From an uncultured Bacteroidota bacterium (lineage in GTDB: Bacteria > Bacteroidota > Bacteroidia > UBA7662): a stretch of 31,908 nucleotides of DNA. Location: positions 1 through 31,908 of the forward strand of contig CAIVQI010000100.1 in NCBI GenBank assembly GCA_903908015.1. Direction: 5' to 3'. Shown one piece after another: positions 16,256-25,295 of the stretch. The notes beneath the pieces were generated by a model, which was not told where the DNA came from, searched no databases, and was given only the letters and a program-made list of their open reading frames with translations. The position numbers and the translations under genes are program-made. How positions within the stretch are numbered: the stretch's first letter is position 1; each line of letters begins with the position of its first letter.

Positions 16256-16317
16256 TGAGTTGCGTACTGCAAATGAGGGGCAAGAGGAAGAGATGAGCAG
16301 GATGGAGGCGGATGGGA

Positions 16318-17586
16318 TTAATCGGTCAATCGATTCAAATCGTGGAGTCGTTCCACACAATGGTTGAGGCACCAGGAGCGAAGTGATTCAACAGGTAGCG
16401 ATTCGAGCAGATCGCGCACAAAAGCTTCCTGCAGCATCAACCTTGCCTGAATTTCTGATAGTCCACGCGAACGCATGTAGTGCACCTCACCAGCATCCAA
16501 CATGCCTGTTGTGGCCCCATGTGAGCATTTCACGTCGTCGGCATAGATCTCCAGTTCGGGTTTGGCGTTTGAAACAGCCGATTCATGCATCAGGAGACTC
16601 GCATGATGCTGGTATGCATCTGTCTTCTGAGCAGCTGGATCAACATATACTTTGCCGTTGAACACTGATGTCCCTTCATGACCTACCAGAGAGCGGTAAC
16701 GCTGTCGGCTGCTGCAGTTGGGGGAGATGTGTCGCATCAAAGTCTGGTTATCGAGGTGCTCATTACGACCTGGAAGCACCAGTCCTGTGAGCTCTGTATG
16801 TGCCATTTGCCCTTCCTGTGAAACCGTCAATTGATTTCTGACCTTTTTTCCGCCCGAGCAGTAGGCAAAGTGCGCGTATTGGCTTTCTCTTTCTTGGGCA
16901 ACCAAAACCTGCTGAATGCACTCCTGGGAATTGGCCCACAATTGGAGTTGATTGTGTTTGAGATTTGCCCCGATACCTACGTGAATTTCATAAACGGATA
17001 GCGACATGCCCGCTCCATCGCCTTCCAAAATCTCAGAAAGCGTGAGGGATGAATGGGGTGCTAAGCGAACCACATGATGGCATGGTAGTACTTGTTTCGC
17101 CTCAGTGATTTCGTTGATGGTCTGAATCAATAGAGGCTTTTGGGCCACCACATCTTTTTTCACGTCTATGAAGAGGCCAGCTGCATGCTGTGCCATGGCC
17201 CACTGACTAAAATAATGGCCATGCTTCATAGCGAGCGCACCAAATGGCAAACCAGATTCCTCTGAATGTTGCACATCGGCCTCAGTTAGACTCCTGATCG
17301 AGATCCCTGAAGAAGGATCAGGGAGCTGGCTCAAATTGGGTTGAATCACCCCATTTTTCACCACCACAATCCAAGTGTCATCTCCCAAGGGGATTTTTGG
17401 GACTGATAAAGGAGTGCGATCGTCTTGGCTAAGTGCTGATGGAAGTTGTATTTTATACTGTTGGAACTGGGGAAAATGGGTATATTTCCAATCCTCGTGA
17501 CGAAAATCAGGGGGCTCATGGGTCAAATGCTTGTCGGAAGCCTGACCAAGATGCGGAAATTTGGTCATCATCTCTGTGTTTGTCAT
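16318..17586 (-). CDS. sufD: SufD, Fe-S scaffold complex subunit
   Basis: SufD pairs with SufB on a SufC dimer to form the SufBC2D scaffold where Fe-S clusters are assembled. The 422-residue protein has the right-handed beta-helix core with the typical variable N-terminus. It carries the conserved C-terminal block DVKCSHGATTGMLDAGEVHYMRSRGLS, with Cys354 and His356 at the proposed cluster site, then the helical ARLMLQEAF end. The ATG overlaps the sufC stop codon by one base (TGATG). An in-frame start 11 codons upstream is less likely because it would lie inside sufC. As is usual, SufD is more divergent than SufB. Confidence 0.93.
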   Translation of the reverse strand: MTNTEMMTKFPHLGQASDKHLTHEPPDFRHEDWKYTHFPQFQQYKIQLPSALSQDDRTPLSVPKIPLGDDTWIVVVKNGVIQPNLSQLPDPSSGISIRSLTEADVQHSEESGLPFGALAMKHGHYFSQWAMAQHAAGLFIDVKKDVVAQKPLLIQTINEITEAKQVLPCHHVVRLAPHSSLTLSEILEGDGAGMSLSVYEIHVGIGANLKHNQLQLWANSQECIQQVLVAQERESQYAHFAYCSGGKKVRNQLTVSQEGQMAHTELTGLVLPGRNEHLDNQTLMRHISPNCSSRQRYRSLVGHEGTSVFNGKVYVDPAAQKTDAYQHHASLLMHESAVSNAKPELEIYADDVKCSHGATTGMLDAGEVHYMRSRGLSEIQARLMLQEAFVRDLLESLPVESLRSWCLNHCVERLHDLNRLTD

Positions 17587-18344
17587 CACGATGAAACCTC
17601 CTGTTCTGCACGTATCCAATCGTAGCCTTTTTCCTCTAAGGTTAATGCGAGGGTACGGTCTCCACTCATCACAATAGCTCCGTCCATTAATACATGCACT
17701 CGATCTGGAATAATATACTCCAGAAGTCGCTGATAGTGGGTGATCACCAGCATAGAGCGCTGCGCATGCCTGAGTTTGTTGACACCTTCTGCCACGATAC
17801 GCAACGCGTCTATATCGAGACCCGAATCTGTTTCATCAAGTATGGCCATTCTGGGTTCGAGCATGGCCATCTGAAAAATCTCATTTCTCTTTTTCTCACC
17901 ACCTGAAAACCCCTGATTTACGGGTCTTCTTATAAGTTCTTGACTTAACTCAACCATGGCAGCCTTCTCCCGCATCAGGGCCAGAAACGCAGAAGCATCG
18001 AGCTCGGGCTCCCCCAGATATTTTCTTCTTTCATTCACGCAAGCCCTTAAAAAAGAACTAAGCCCAACACCCGGAAGCTCAACAGGGTATTGAAAGGCCA
18101 GAAAAATCCCCGCTCTCGATCGGATCTCTGGCTCCCAATCTAAAATCTCCTGCCCATCTAGCCTAATGCTACCCGAAATGTCGTAACCGTCTTTGCCCGC
18201 GATAATGGATGAAAGGGTTGACTTCCCCGATCCGTTGGGCCCCATAATCGCATGCACCTCGCCCGAAGGGATATTGAGATTTATACCTTTGAGGATTTCC
18301 TTGCCTTCGATAGAGGCCCTGAGGTTTTCAATTTCCAATAACAT
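17586..18344 (-). CDS. sufC: SufC, Fe-S assembly ATPase
   Basis: SufC is the cytoplasmic ABC-type ATPase that drives conformational change in the SufBCD complex; it is not a transporter. The 252-residue protein has a Walker A loop GPNGSGKS at 35-42 and the Q-loop LAFQYPVELPGV near 83-94. The ABC signature is FSGGEKKRNEI at 146-156, and Walker B with its catalytic Glu is MAILDETDSGLD at 166-177; the H-loop His lies in VITHYQRLL. The signature motif followed by KKRNE is characteristic of SufC. It starts 69 bases after sufB and overlaps sufD by one base. Confidence 0.96.
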   Translation of the reverse strand: MLLEIENLRASIEGKEILKGINLNIPSGEVHAIMGPNGSGKSTLSSIIAGKDGYDISGSIRLDGQEILDWEPEIRSRAGIFLAFQYPVELPGVGLSSFLRACVNERRKYLGEPELDASAFLALMREKAAMVELSQELIRRPVNQGFSGGEKKRNEIFQMAMLEPRMAILDETDSGLDIDALRIVAEGVNKLRHAQRSMLVITHYQRLLEYIIPDRVHVLMDGAIVMSGDRTLALTLEEKGYDWIRAEQEVSS

Positions 18345-18413
18345 ATTTGTTCGCTCTCGTTTTCTTTTTTGTTAGTTTGAAGACATGTTAATACTCCAAT
18401 TGTAGACAGATGC

Positions 18414-19862
18414 TTATCCCACCGAGCCCTCTAAAGAAATGGCCAATAGCTTTCGGGCTTCCACAGCGAATTCCATCGGAAGGTGATCCAGAACCTCTCG
18501 GGCGTAGCCATTTACGATCATGGCAATTGCCGATTCACGGCTCAAGCCCCGTTGGGTGCAGTAGAAGAGGATGTCCTCTGCAATTTTGGAGGTTGTCGCT
18601 TCATGTTCTACAATGGCTGTGGGTTGATGAATCTCAAAGTAAGGAAAGGTGTGTGCGCCGCAACGGTTGCCCATCAACAGGGAGTCGCATTGAGAATAAT
18701 TTCGGGCTTTAAAGGCTGATTTGCGAATTTTAACCAGACCACGATAACTGTTCTGACTCCGTCCGGCACTAATGCCTTTGCTTACAATTCTACTTTGGGT
18801 ATTCTTTCCGATGTGAATCATCTTGGTTCCAGTATCGGCTTGTTGCAGATGCGTGGTCATGGCGACTGAATAAAACGCTCCACGACTATCATCTCCTTGT
18901 AAAACCACGCTCGGATATTTCCATGTAATGGCGGATCCCGTCTCCACCTGTGTCCATGAGATTTTACTTGAAACGCCTTTACATAAACCTCTTTTTGTCA
19001 CAAAGTTATATATTCCACCCTTGCCATCTTTATCGCCCGGATACCAATTTTGTACGGTTGAATATTTTATCTCCCCTCGATCCATCGCCACCAGTTCAAC
19101 AACGGCAGCATGAAGTTGATTTTCGTCGCGTTTTGGGGCCGTACAACCCTCAAGGTAGCTTACATAACTATCCTCGGAGGCCACGATAAGGGTTCGTTCG
19201 AACTGTCCTGTTCCACGGGCGTTGATGCGGAAATATGTGCTCAATTCCATAGGGCAATGAACCCCGGGTGGAATAAATACGAAAGAACCATCGGTAAAAA
19301 CGGCGCTGTTCAAGGCCGCAAAAAAGTTGTCGGTAAAAGGAACCACTGTTCCGAGGTAGGCGCGCACCAATTCAGGGTAAAGATGAACGGCCTCACTGAT
19401 GGAACAAAAAATGACTCCCTTTTCGGCAAGTTTTTCTTTGAAGGTGGTGACTACAGATACAGAATCCAAAACGGCATCAACGGCGACGCCAGCCAGCATC
19501 ATTTGTTCCTCAAGTGGAATGCCCAATCGGTCGTAGGTCGACTTAATTTCAGGGTCGAGTTCGTCGAGGCTATTCAATACCGGAGCGGATTTTGGTGCTG
19601 CGTAATAGCTGATGTCTTGATAGTCTATTGGTGGATAGGTCAGTTTTGGCCATTTGGGCTCTTTTAAACCCAGCCAATGTTTGTAGGCTTTTAATCTCCA
19701 TTGGAGCAGCCACTCAGGTTCATTCTTCCGCTGAGAAATGAAACGAATGGTTTCCTCAGACAATCCTTTTGGGATAATCTCCTGTTCAATGTCGCTTTCA
19801 AATCCGTGTGGATATGCTCGTTCACTAAGTTGTTCCAGCAGCTCCTGTTCCGATTGGGCCAT
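18414..19862 (-). CDS. sufB: SufB, Fe-S scaffold subunit
   Basis: SufB is the main scaffold on which nascent Fe-S clusters are built from SufE-delivered sulfur. The 482-residue protein matches the family in length and order. It has the N-terminal helices with EPEWLLQWRLKAY, then FIPPGVHCPMELSTYFRIN, YVSYLEGCTAP and the strand-rich core. The C-terminal site is YSQCDSLLMGNRCGAHTFPY, with Cys392, Cys401 and the nearby His. All the residues usually linked to sulfur transfer and cluster formation are present. It is the first gene of the suf unit, and a Bacteroidota promoter lies 51-86 bases upstream. No iscR-like regulator gene lies next to it. Confidence 0.96.
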   Translation of the reverse strand: MAQSEQELLEQLSERAYPHGFESDIEQEIIPKGLSEETIRFISQRKNEPEWLLQWRLKAYKHWLGLKEPKWPKLTYPPIDYQDISYYAAPKSAPVLNSLDELDPEIKSTYDRLGIPLEEQMMLAGVAVDAVLDSVSVVTTFKEKLAEKGVIFCSISEAVHLYPELVRAYLGTVVPFTDNFFAALNSAVFTDGSFVFIPPGVHCPMELSTYFRINARGTGQFERTLIVASEDSYVSYLEGCTAPKRDENQLHAAVVELVAMDRGEIKYSTVQNWYPGDKDGKGGIYNFVTKRGLCKGVSSKISWTQVETGSAITWKYPSVVLQGDDSRGAFYSVAMTTHLQQADTGTKMIHIGKNTQSRIVSKGISAGRSQNSYRGLVKIRKSAFKARNYSQCDSLLMGNRCGAHTFPYFEIHQPTAIVEHEATTSKIAEDILFYCTQRGLSRESAIAMIVNGYAREVLDHLPMEFAVEARKLLAISLEGSVG

Positions 19863-19912
19863 GAATGTGACGGGTTGTGATGAATGCTGTTAATAAAATC
19901 TAATATGAGTAA

Positions 19913-19948
19913 CAAAGGTACCGCTTTTCTGTTTGCGCTTCTTCAAAA
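19913..19948 (-). promoter_or_regulatory. Probable sigma-70 promoter of the suf operon
   Basis: On the minus strand the -7 element TACCTTTG (19920 to 19913) matches the Bacteroidota consensus TAnnTTTG exactly. A TTTTG (19948 to 19944) lies 23 bases upstream of it as a -33 element, slightly wider than the commonest spacing. Transcription would begin about 45 bases before the sufB start codon. No Shine-Dalgarno-like sequence precedes the ATG, as is normal in the phylum. Confidence 0.65.
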
Positions 19949-19974
19949 CAAACAGGGTGAGATGCGGAATGGGT

Positions 19975-20763
19975 TCACGATGGCTGCCAAACAATGGGCT
20001 CTTTATTCAGAAACAAGCCAATTCCCTTGCGGCATTCATCAGAAGATCTGGTCTCGGCATTGCGCAATGCGGCCAAATCAAGTGCGTCATTGAGTGATAA
20101 ATCCTGAACGTCTGCAAGTAGTTTTCGGGTTGCAGCCAAACTACCTGGTGCACATCGAGATGCAATGTTTTTTGCAAATGAATCTACAGTCGCCACAATG
20201 TCATCTGCCGCAACAACAAAACTGATGATACCGTATCTCAATGCCTCTCGAGCGTCGAGGGTATCGCCACTCAGCAGCAATTCCCGTGCTCGTGCATCGC
20301 CAATTTTTCTGACCAGGAATACGGAAACTAGCGCAGGTATAAAGCCAATGCGAACCTCCGTGTATCCAAATGTAGCGGAAGGAACGGCGAAACAGAAATC
20401 ACATAGAGTGGCCAAACCGCACCCTCCTGCCAAGGCTGGTCCCTCCACCCTTGCAATAAGGACTTTTGGACTGTCATACATCAATTTGTACAGTTCCATC
20501 AGGGCTCTGGAATCTGCCAGATTCTCTTCAAGAGAGTTGTTTTGTAGCGATTGCAAATAAGAAAGGTCTGCACCTGCACTAAAGGCAGGACCATGGCCAG
20601 CAAACACAATGATTCGGCAGGAAGCATCTTCGATGAAGATGTGCAATGCCATTTTCAATTCTGAAACCAACTGGTCATTAAAGGCATTCCTTTTATCGGG
20701 TCGGTTCAAGGTGATTCGACCTATTCCTTCTTCAATGAGCGCCTCGATGTATTGATATTCCAT
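19975..20763 (-). CDS. Enoyl-CoA hydratase/isomerase family protein (crotonase)
   Basis: This is a crotonase-fold enzyme acting on an acyl-CoA thioester, most often hydrating an enoyl-CoA. The 262-residue protein shows LNRPDKRNAFND at 19-30, the first oxyanion segment GPAFSAGADL at 58-67, and the second VEGPALAGGCGLA at 106-118. Both acidic catalytic residues of true hydratases are placed: Glu136 in FGYTEVRIGF and Glu161 in ARELLLSGD. That favours a real hydratase such as methylglutaconyl-CoA hydratase of leucine breakdown, but the specific substrate cannot be read from the sequence. A longer frame reaches 20799. The ATG at 20763 gives the family N-terminus and still overlaps the comEC 3' end by 43 bases. 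Confidence 0.88.
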   Translation of the reverse strand: MEYQYIEALIEEGIGRITLNRPDKRNAFNDQLVSELKMALHIFIEDASCRIIVFAGHGPAFSAGADLSYLQSLQNNSLEENLADSRALMELYKLMYDSPKVLIARVEGPALAGGCGLATLCDFCFAVPSATFGYTEVRIGFIPALVSVFLVRKIGDARARELLLSGDTLDAREALRYGIISFVVAADDIVATVDSFAKNIASRCAPGSLAATRKLLADVQDLSLNDALDLAALRNAETRSSDECRKGIGLFLNKEPIVWQPS

Positions 20764-22805
20764 AGGTTGATGGCTCCTTTCTCGGAGACGCAATAGCAAG
20801 ATGTCTGTTTGCGCCCCACCATGAGCGTTTTAAGTTGGTTGCAAAAATACGGCTTATAACCCGATCCTAAAATGAGCGTCTGATATTTGTCAGCCAGCTT
20901 TAGGATCATGTCGTTTTTTAATTTGGCCTCCAAAATGAGAACATCCGCAGTGGGCATATCGATCATTCGCTCTTCATCCAATTGCGCTGCCCAAAGCGCT
21001 GTTTTGTCTTGCCAATGAATCCAGACAAGTCCATTGTTGGGTATAGGGGTGATGCGCCCAACACCCTCACTGTTGATGGGATCAATGGAAACAAACATCA
21101 TTGAATCGGATAAATTCTGCCAGGACCATGCTTGTTGACCTACCCTGATTGCTGCCGAACCCTGTCTGTAGCCTTCATACACATAAAACGCGCGGCTTTG
21201 GCTCATTTGTATCATCTGTACAAGGCTGATCACATACCAAACAATGGAAATCACCAAGGTGGCCAGTCGGGCCGATTTGCTTCGCATGAGCCATCCCAGT
21301 GGAATGCATGCAACCAGGGCAAAGGCCAGGATGAAATCTGTTCGTGTCCAATACCATCCAGTGCTCTGAGCGTGGGGTAGAGCGGCAATCAAAACGGTGA
21401 TTTCATTGATGCAATAGAGCAAAGCAAAAAGGGGATAAGCGAATAATTGAGCTAGTGGCGGCACAACTTGAAGGATTGTGAGCAAAAGGGCTCCTATCAA
21501 TGCTGGGGCGGATAGGGGAACCACCAATAGGTTGGCAGGAAGAAAATAGACCGGAAAAGAGTGGAAGAAATACAAAACCAATGGCAGGGTAAACCATTGT
21601 GCTGAAACCGACAAGGAGGAAAGTTCCCAGGCCTTATCGAGCCACTTATTTTTGGTCCAATACAGTGAAAACAAACGGGGATGAAGAAATAGTATGCCGA
21701 AAACGGCTGCATAAGACAATAGGAATCCTGGTTGTAAAGGAAGTCTCGGGTCAATCCAGATTTGGATCAAGGCAGAGGCCGACATCAGATTATAAGATGA
21801 AGCGTGTCTGCTCCATAGTTTGCCCATGGAAGCCAGGCTAAACATTCCGGAGGCGCGAACCACAGATGGAGAAAGTCCGGTGAGCAATGCATAGGACCAC
21901 AGCATCAGTAAGGTGCTCAAGATAGAAGGCCTTTTCGACAGCCGCAACAATTTGAACATAAGCCAGGTGCACATCACATAGAAGATACCTACGTGCATTC
22001 CCGAAACCGCCATCAAATGAATGAGTCCGCTTCCCGAAAACGCTTGTTCCATGTCTTCATTCATCCCTTGGCGTTCACCCAAGAGAATCGCGCAGGCCAA
22101 GGCAGCTTCACGCTCGGGGAGATAGGCATATATTGTTCGACAAACCTGAACGCTGAGTCTTTGTGCCCGGTGTCTCAGACTGATGGGCAGCATCGGTTTA
22201 CAATGAGCTATTTGGATTTGATCAGAAGCGGTCTTGAGACGACCTGACAGACCCTTGTTTTGGGCGTTCCCTTCGGAGTCAAACGCATTTGGGTTTCGTA
22301 AATTAACAAACCGACTCAAACGCGCGTTTTGAACAACAATAAATGTTCCGGGAGGCGGCGCGCGCCATTCGGTGTCGGTCTCTAGCCGAATGCGTGATTG
22401 AAAGCGGATGGCAGAATCGGATTTGCTTGAACCAATCCAACGGCAGACCATCCGTATGCGGTTACGGCTTGTATCGGCTACGCCATCTATCTGTAATAAG
22501 CAGGCCTCCACCGGGGATTCGGGTGGCAGACGGCTCTGGTAATTCGCATGTTGCAGGCTGCGGTTGAACCAAACCAATAAGAGAATACACAGGCCAGATG
22601 ATAGTCCTGTGATCCAGCGAAGGGTAAATCGCCCGGTGATCTGTGCCATCAACCCGATGTGTAGGGCTGGTAATAGGGGTATCGTCCACATCCAGCATGA
22701 ACTTTGGTCGATGTATAGAGGAGGGAGAAGCAGGGCAAAACCCATCCACAGTAAGACACGGAAAAAGGGGACTTCAGCCCATAAAAAAAAGACCGGACGA
22801 ACCAT
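20721..22805 (-). CDS. comEC: ComEC/Rec2-family DNA uptake channel protein
   Basis: ComEC forms the inner-membrane channel that carries single-stranded DNA into the cytoplasm during natural transformation. The 694-residue protein begins with several membrane helices and a DUF4131/OB-like extracytoplasmic segment (about 90-210). The Competence domain follows, with ACAILLGERQGM, LIHLMAVSGMHVG and ALLTGLSPSVVRASGM, the family signatures, and then many further membrane helices to about residue 535. The C-terminal 150 residues are soluble, but no metallo-beta-lactamase HxHxDH motif is visible, so this member seems to lack the nuclease-like domain of Bacillus ComEC. It sits between a GNAT gene and a crotonase gene. 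Whether the organism is transformable cannot be told from here. Confidence 0.92.
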   Translation of the reverse strand: MVRPVFFLWAEVPFFRVLLWMGFALLLPPLYIDQSSCWMWTIPLLPALHIGLMAQITGRFTLRWITGLSSGLCILLLVWFNRSLQHANYQSRLPPESPVEACLLQIDGVADTSRNRIRMVCRWIGSSKSDSAIRFQSRIRLETDTEWRAPPPGTFIVVQNARLSRFVNLRNPNAFDSEGNAQNKGLSGRLKTASDQIQIAHCKPMLPISLRHRAQRLSVQVCRTIYAYLPEREAALACAILLGERQGMNEDMEQAFSGSGLIHLMAVSGMHVGIFYVMCTWLMFKLLRLSKRPSILSTLLMLWSYALLTGLSPSVVRASGMFSLASMGKLWSRHASSYNLMSASALIQIWIDPRLPLQPGFLLSYAAVFGILFLHPRLFSLYWTKNKWLDKAWELSSLSVSAQWFTLPLVLYFFHSFPVYFLPANLLVVPLSAPALIGALLLTILQVVPPLAQLFAYPLFALLYCINEITVLIAALPHAQSTGWYWTRTDFILAFALVACIPLGWLMRSKSARLATLVISIVWYVISLVQMIQMSQSRAFYVYEGYRQGSAAIRVGQQAWSWQNLSDSMMFVSIDPINSEGVGRITPIPNNGLVWIHWQDKTALWAAQLDEERMIDMPTADVLILEAKLKNDMILKLADKYQTLILGSGYKPYFCNQLKTLMVGRKQTSCYCVSEKGAINLWNINTSRRSLKKE

Positions 22806-22872
22806 GAGGCAAAAATCGCATGGTCATCAGGCACTAGTCGTGTGGCAAACGACTGTATCCGAAAGCAGGTGA

Positions 22873-23322
22873 TTATCTAATCAATTCGCATAAAAAATGA
22901 GGGATGTTGGCTTCAAAAAAGCGATTGCCTGTTGGACTAAATCCAGTTGATTCATAAAAGCCGAGGGCATGTTCCTGCGCATGCAAATAGACTTTTCGGC
23001 CGTCCTTGGGGAGCAGCAAAAGGGCCTCTTGAAGCATGGAACGACCAATCCCCAGTTTTCGAAAGTTTGCGAGCACGGCCATGCGTTCAATTTTCCAGCC
23101 TTTTTCGGTAGATCTAAATCGAGCCGTGCCTACGGCCTTCTGGTTCCAAAGCGCGATTAAATGGACAGCTGATGTTTCAAATTCATCGTACTCCTCTTCG
23201 GGGTCTACGCCTTGTTCCAATACAAAAACCTGTTTTCGGATGTCAAAAATTGTGGGTAAATCAGTTTCCTCAGCTGCTCTGATCAGCAGTGCTGTTGGTG
23301 CTTCGTTGGGGTTTGTCTTCAT
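22873..23322 (-). CDS. GNAT-family N-acetyltransferase
   Basis: This 149-residue protein is a small GNAT acyltransferase that would use acetyl-CoA to acetylate an amine. The acetyl-CoA-binding motif A is RMAVLANFRKLGIGRSML (about 85-102), with the pyrophosphate loop RKLGIG. The upstream part has FDIRKQVFVLEQGV, and the C-terminal half has GFYESTGFSPTGNRFFE, typical of the ElaA/YjcF-like branch. No substrate can be assigned. It is transcribed divergently from the aldolase gene, with 49 bases between the starts, and lies 67 bases upstream of comEC. Confidence 0.88.
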   Translation of the reverse strand: MKTNPNEAPTALLIRAAEETDLPTIFDIRKQVFVLEQGVDPEEEYDEFETSAVHLIALWNQKAVGTARFRSTEKGWKIERMAVLANFRKLGIGRSMLQEALLLLPKDGRKVYLHAQEHALGFYESTGFSPTGNRFFEANIPHFLCELIR

Positions 23323-23340
23323 ATTCTGTCCGCAATTTCG

Positions 23341-23348
23341 TATTTTTG
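23341..23348 (+). promoter_or_regulatory. Probable -7 promoter element of fbaB
   Basis: TATTTTTG matches TAnnTTTG exactly and lies 23 bases before the aldolase start codon, in the short divergent region with the GNAT gene. A TTTG at 23312-23315 is 25 bases upstream, a little far for a -33 element, so the upstream half is weak. Confidence 0.55.
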
Positions 23349-23371
23349 CATTTTAGATTAGTACAATTTTT

Positions 23372-24430
23372 ATGAGCCAAACCCACATTCAGAACATTTT
23401 AGGTGACCAGGCCGCTTACTTGTTGGATCATCGTTGTCAAACCATCCCTGCTGCCCAGCTACATGTACCAGGTCCCGATTTTATCGACCGGGTTTGGTCA
23501 GATTCCAACCGCAACATCCCAACCTTGAGAAGTTTGCAGTCGCTCTACAAGCATGGAAGACTCGCAGGCAGCGGTTTTCTGAGCATTTTGCCAGTCGATC
23601 AGGGCATTGAACATTCGGCAGGCGCATCATTTGCCCCGAATCCCATCTATTTCGACCCTGCCAACATCGTAGAACTGGCCATTGAAGGCGGCTGTAATGC
23701 AGTTGCATCTACTTATGGCGTGTTATCGTCTGTGGCCCGACGCTATGCGCATAAAATTCCATTTGTGGTGAAAATTAACCACAATGAATTTCTGAGCTAC
23801 CCCAATCGATACGATCAGATTCTGTTTGGTACCATACAAGACGCATGGAATATGGGGGCAGTGGCTGTGGGTGCAACCATTTATTTCGGCTCTGAAGAGT
23901 CGGGTCGACAAATCGTGGAGATTGCAAAGGCCTTCGAACACGCCCATCAGTTGGGTATGGCTACGATTCTGTGGTGCTACACCCGAAATTCTGGTTTTAA
24001 GGTCGATGGGGTCGACTACCATGCATCCGCCGACCTCACTGGTCAGGCCAATCATTTGGGGGTAACGATTCAGGCCGATATCATCAAACAAAAATTGCCT
24101 GTGAACAATGGAGGTTACTTGGCTACCAAACATGGTAAAACTCATGCCAAGGTATATGATCAGCTCAGCAGCGCGCATCCCATCGATCTTTGTCGGTATC
24201 AGGTAGCCAACTGCTATATGGGCCGAGCAGGGTTGATTAATTCTGGAGGTGAATCCAAAGGCGCGAGCGACGTACAGGAAGCAGTCATTACTGCCGTGGT
24301 GAATAAGCGTGCGGGAGGAACTGGTCTCATTTTGGGTAGAAAGGCATTCCAGAAGCCGATGAAAGAGGGGGTGGCATTGCTGAACGCCGTCCAGGATGTT
24401 TACCTCGATTCCGAAATCAGCTTGGCTTAG
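23372..24430 (+). CDS. fbaB: Class I fructose-bisphosphate aldolase (DhnA/FbaB type)
   Basis: This aldolase reversibly splits fructose 1,6-bisphosphate through a Schiff base, serving glycolysis and gluconeogenesis. The 352-residue protein matches E. coli FbaB in length. It has VDQGIEHSAGASFAPNP at 75-91, the KINHNEFLSYP segment, GATIYFGSEES, and the active-site region IQADIIKQKLPVNNGGY, where Lys239 is the probable Schiff-base lysine. Phosphate-binding loops are SGGESKG and LILGRKAFQKP. No metal-ligand pattern of class II enzymes is present. Its stop codon lies 9 bases before the accD start, so both are probably read as one unit. Confidence 0.94.
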   Translation: MSQTHIQNILGDQAAYLLDHRCQTIPAAQLHVPGPDFIDRVWSDSNRNIPTLRSLQSLYKHGRLAGSGFLSILPVDQGIEHSAGASFAPNPIYFDPANIVELAIEGGCNAVASTYGVLSSVARRYAHKIPFVVKINHNEFLSYPNRYDQILFGTIQDAWNMGAVAVGATIYFGSEESGRQIVEIAKAFEHAHQLGMATILWCYTRNSGFKVDGVDYHASADLTGQANHLGVTIQADIIKQKLPVNNGGYLATKHGKTHAKVYDQLSSAHPIDLCRYQVANCYMGRAGLINSGGESKGASDVQEAVITAVVNKRAGGTGLILGRKAFQKPMKEGVALLNAVQDVYLDSEISLA

Positions 24431-24439
24431 TTTCGCTGA

Positions 24440-25279
24440 ATGGCTTGGTTTAGAAGATCCACCACTGGTGTAACCAATCAACCCAAACTCGAGGTTCCCG
24501 AAGGTTTGTGGCATAAGTGTCCGTCGTGTAAGGCTGCATTGCTCACGAGCGAACTCAAAGACAACCAATACGTTTGCCCTAAATGCAACTATCATCTGCG
24601 AATTGGTTCTAAAGAGTATTTTGACATTCTTTTTGACGGACAGAAATTCACGGAGCGAGATCATGAATTAATATCGGCCGATCCCCTGGGCTTTGTTGAT
24701 ACCAAACGCTATCTTGATCGGGTGAAGGATGCAAGGGCCAAAAGTGGCCTAAACGATGCCATTCGTACAGCTATTGGTACAGTTGAGGGGGTGGATTTGG
24801 TGGTGACTTGCATGGATTTTGATTTTATCGGAGGTTCAATGGGCTCGGTCATGGGTGAAAAAATTGCACGTGCTGCCGATTATGCCGCCGCCACCCATAC
24901 ACCGCTCCTCATCATTTCCAAATCCGGTGGTGCGCGTATGATGGAGGCTGCTTTTTCGCTGATGCAACTTGCTAAAACATCAGCGCGTCTGGCCCTTTTG
25001 GCTGATGCAGGTGTTCCATATTTGTCATTGATGACAGATCCCACTACAGGTGGTGTTACAGCTTCTTTTGCTATGTTGGGCGATTTTAACCTCGCCGAGC
25101 CAGGTGCCTTGATCGGTTTCGCTGGCCCGCGTGTGATCAAGGAAACCATCGGCAAGGATCTTCCAAAGGGTTTCCAAACGTCTGAATTCCTGCTCGAACA
25201 TGGTTTTCTAGACCGGATTGTTGACCGCAAGGAACTTCGCAAGACCATCGCCCAGATTTTGAGACTACTAAAGGATTAA
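24440..25279 (+). CDS. accD: Acetyl-CoA carboxylase carboxyltransferase beta subunit
   Basis: AccD with AccA transfers the carboxyl group from carboxybiotin to acetyl-CoA, making malonyl-CoA for fatty acid synthesis. The 279-residue protein has the N-terminal zinc ribbon with cysteines 27, 30, 46 and 49 (CPSC and CPKC). The crotonase-like carboxyltransferase core shows FIGGSMGSVMGEKI, SGGARMMEAAFSLMQ, DPTTGGVTASFAMLGD and GFAGPRVIKETI. The length and layout are standard. accA is not in the window, as is common. It follows the aldolase gene by 9 bases and precedes the rpsO promoter region. Confidence 0.96.
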   Translation: MAWFRRSTTGVTNQPKLEVPEGLWHKCPSCKAALLTSELKDNQYVCPKCNYHLRIGSKEYFDILFDGQKFTERDHELISADPLGFVDTKRYLDRVKDARAKSGLNDAIRTAIGTVEGVDLVVTCMDFDFIGGSMGSVMGEKIARAADYAAATHTPLLIISKSGGARMMEAAFSLMQLAKTSARLALLADAGVPYLSLMTDPTTGGVTASFAMLGDFNLAEPGALIGFAGPRVIKETIGKDLPKGFQTSEFLLEHGFLDRIVDRKELRKTIAQILRLLKD

Positions 25280-25295
25280 ATTCTGTTTTTTTATC

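Noticed and set aside
16256..16372. 39-codon N-terminal extension of SufS
   Set aside because: It overlaps sufD, has no family similarity, and the ATG at 16255 gives the standard SufS N-terminus.
23723..24664. 313-codon open frame on the minus strand across fbaB and accD
   Set aside because: It is antisense to two clear genes, and the translation shows no domain. It is a shadow of codon bias in those genes.
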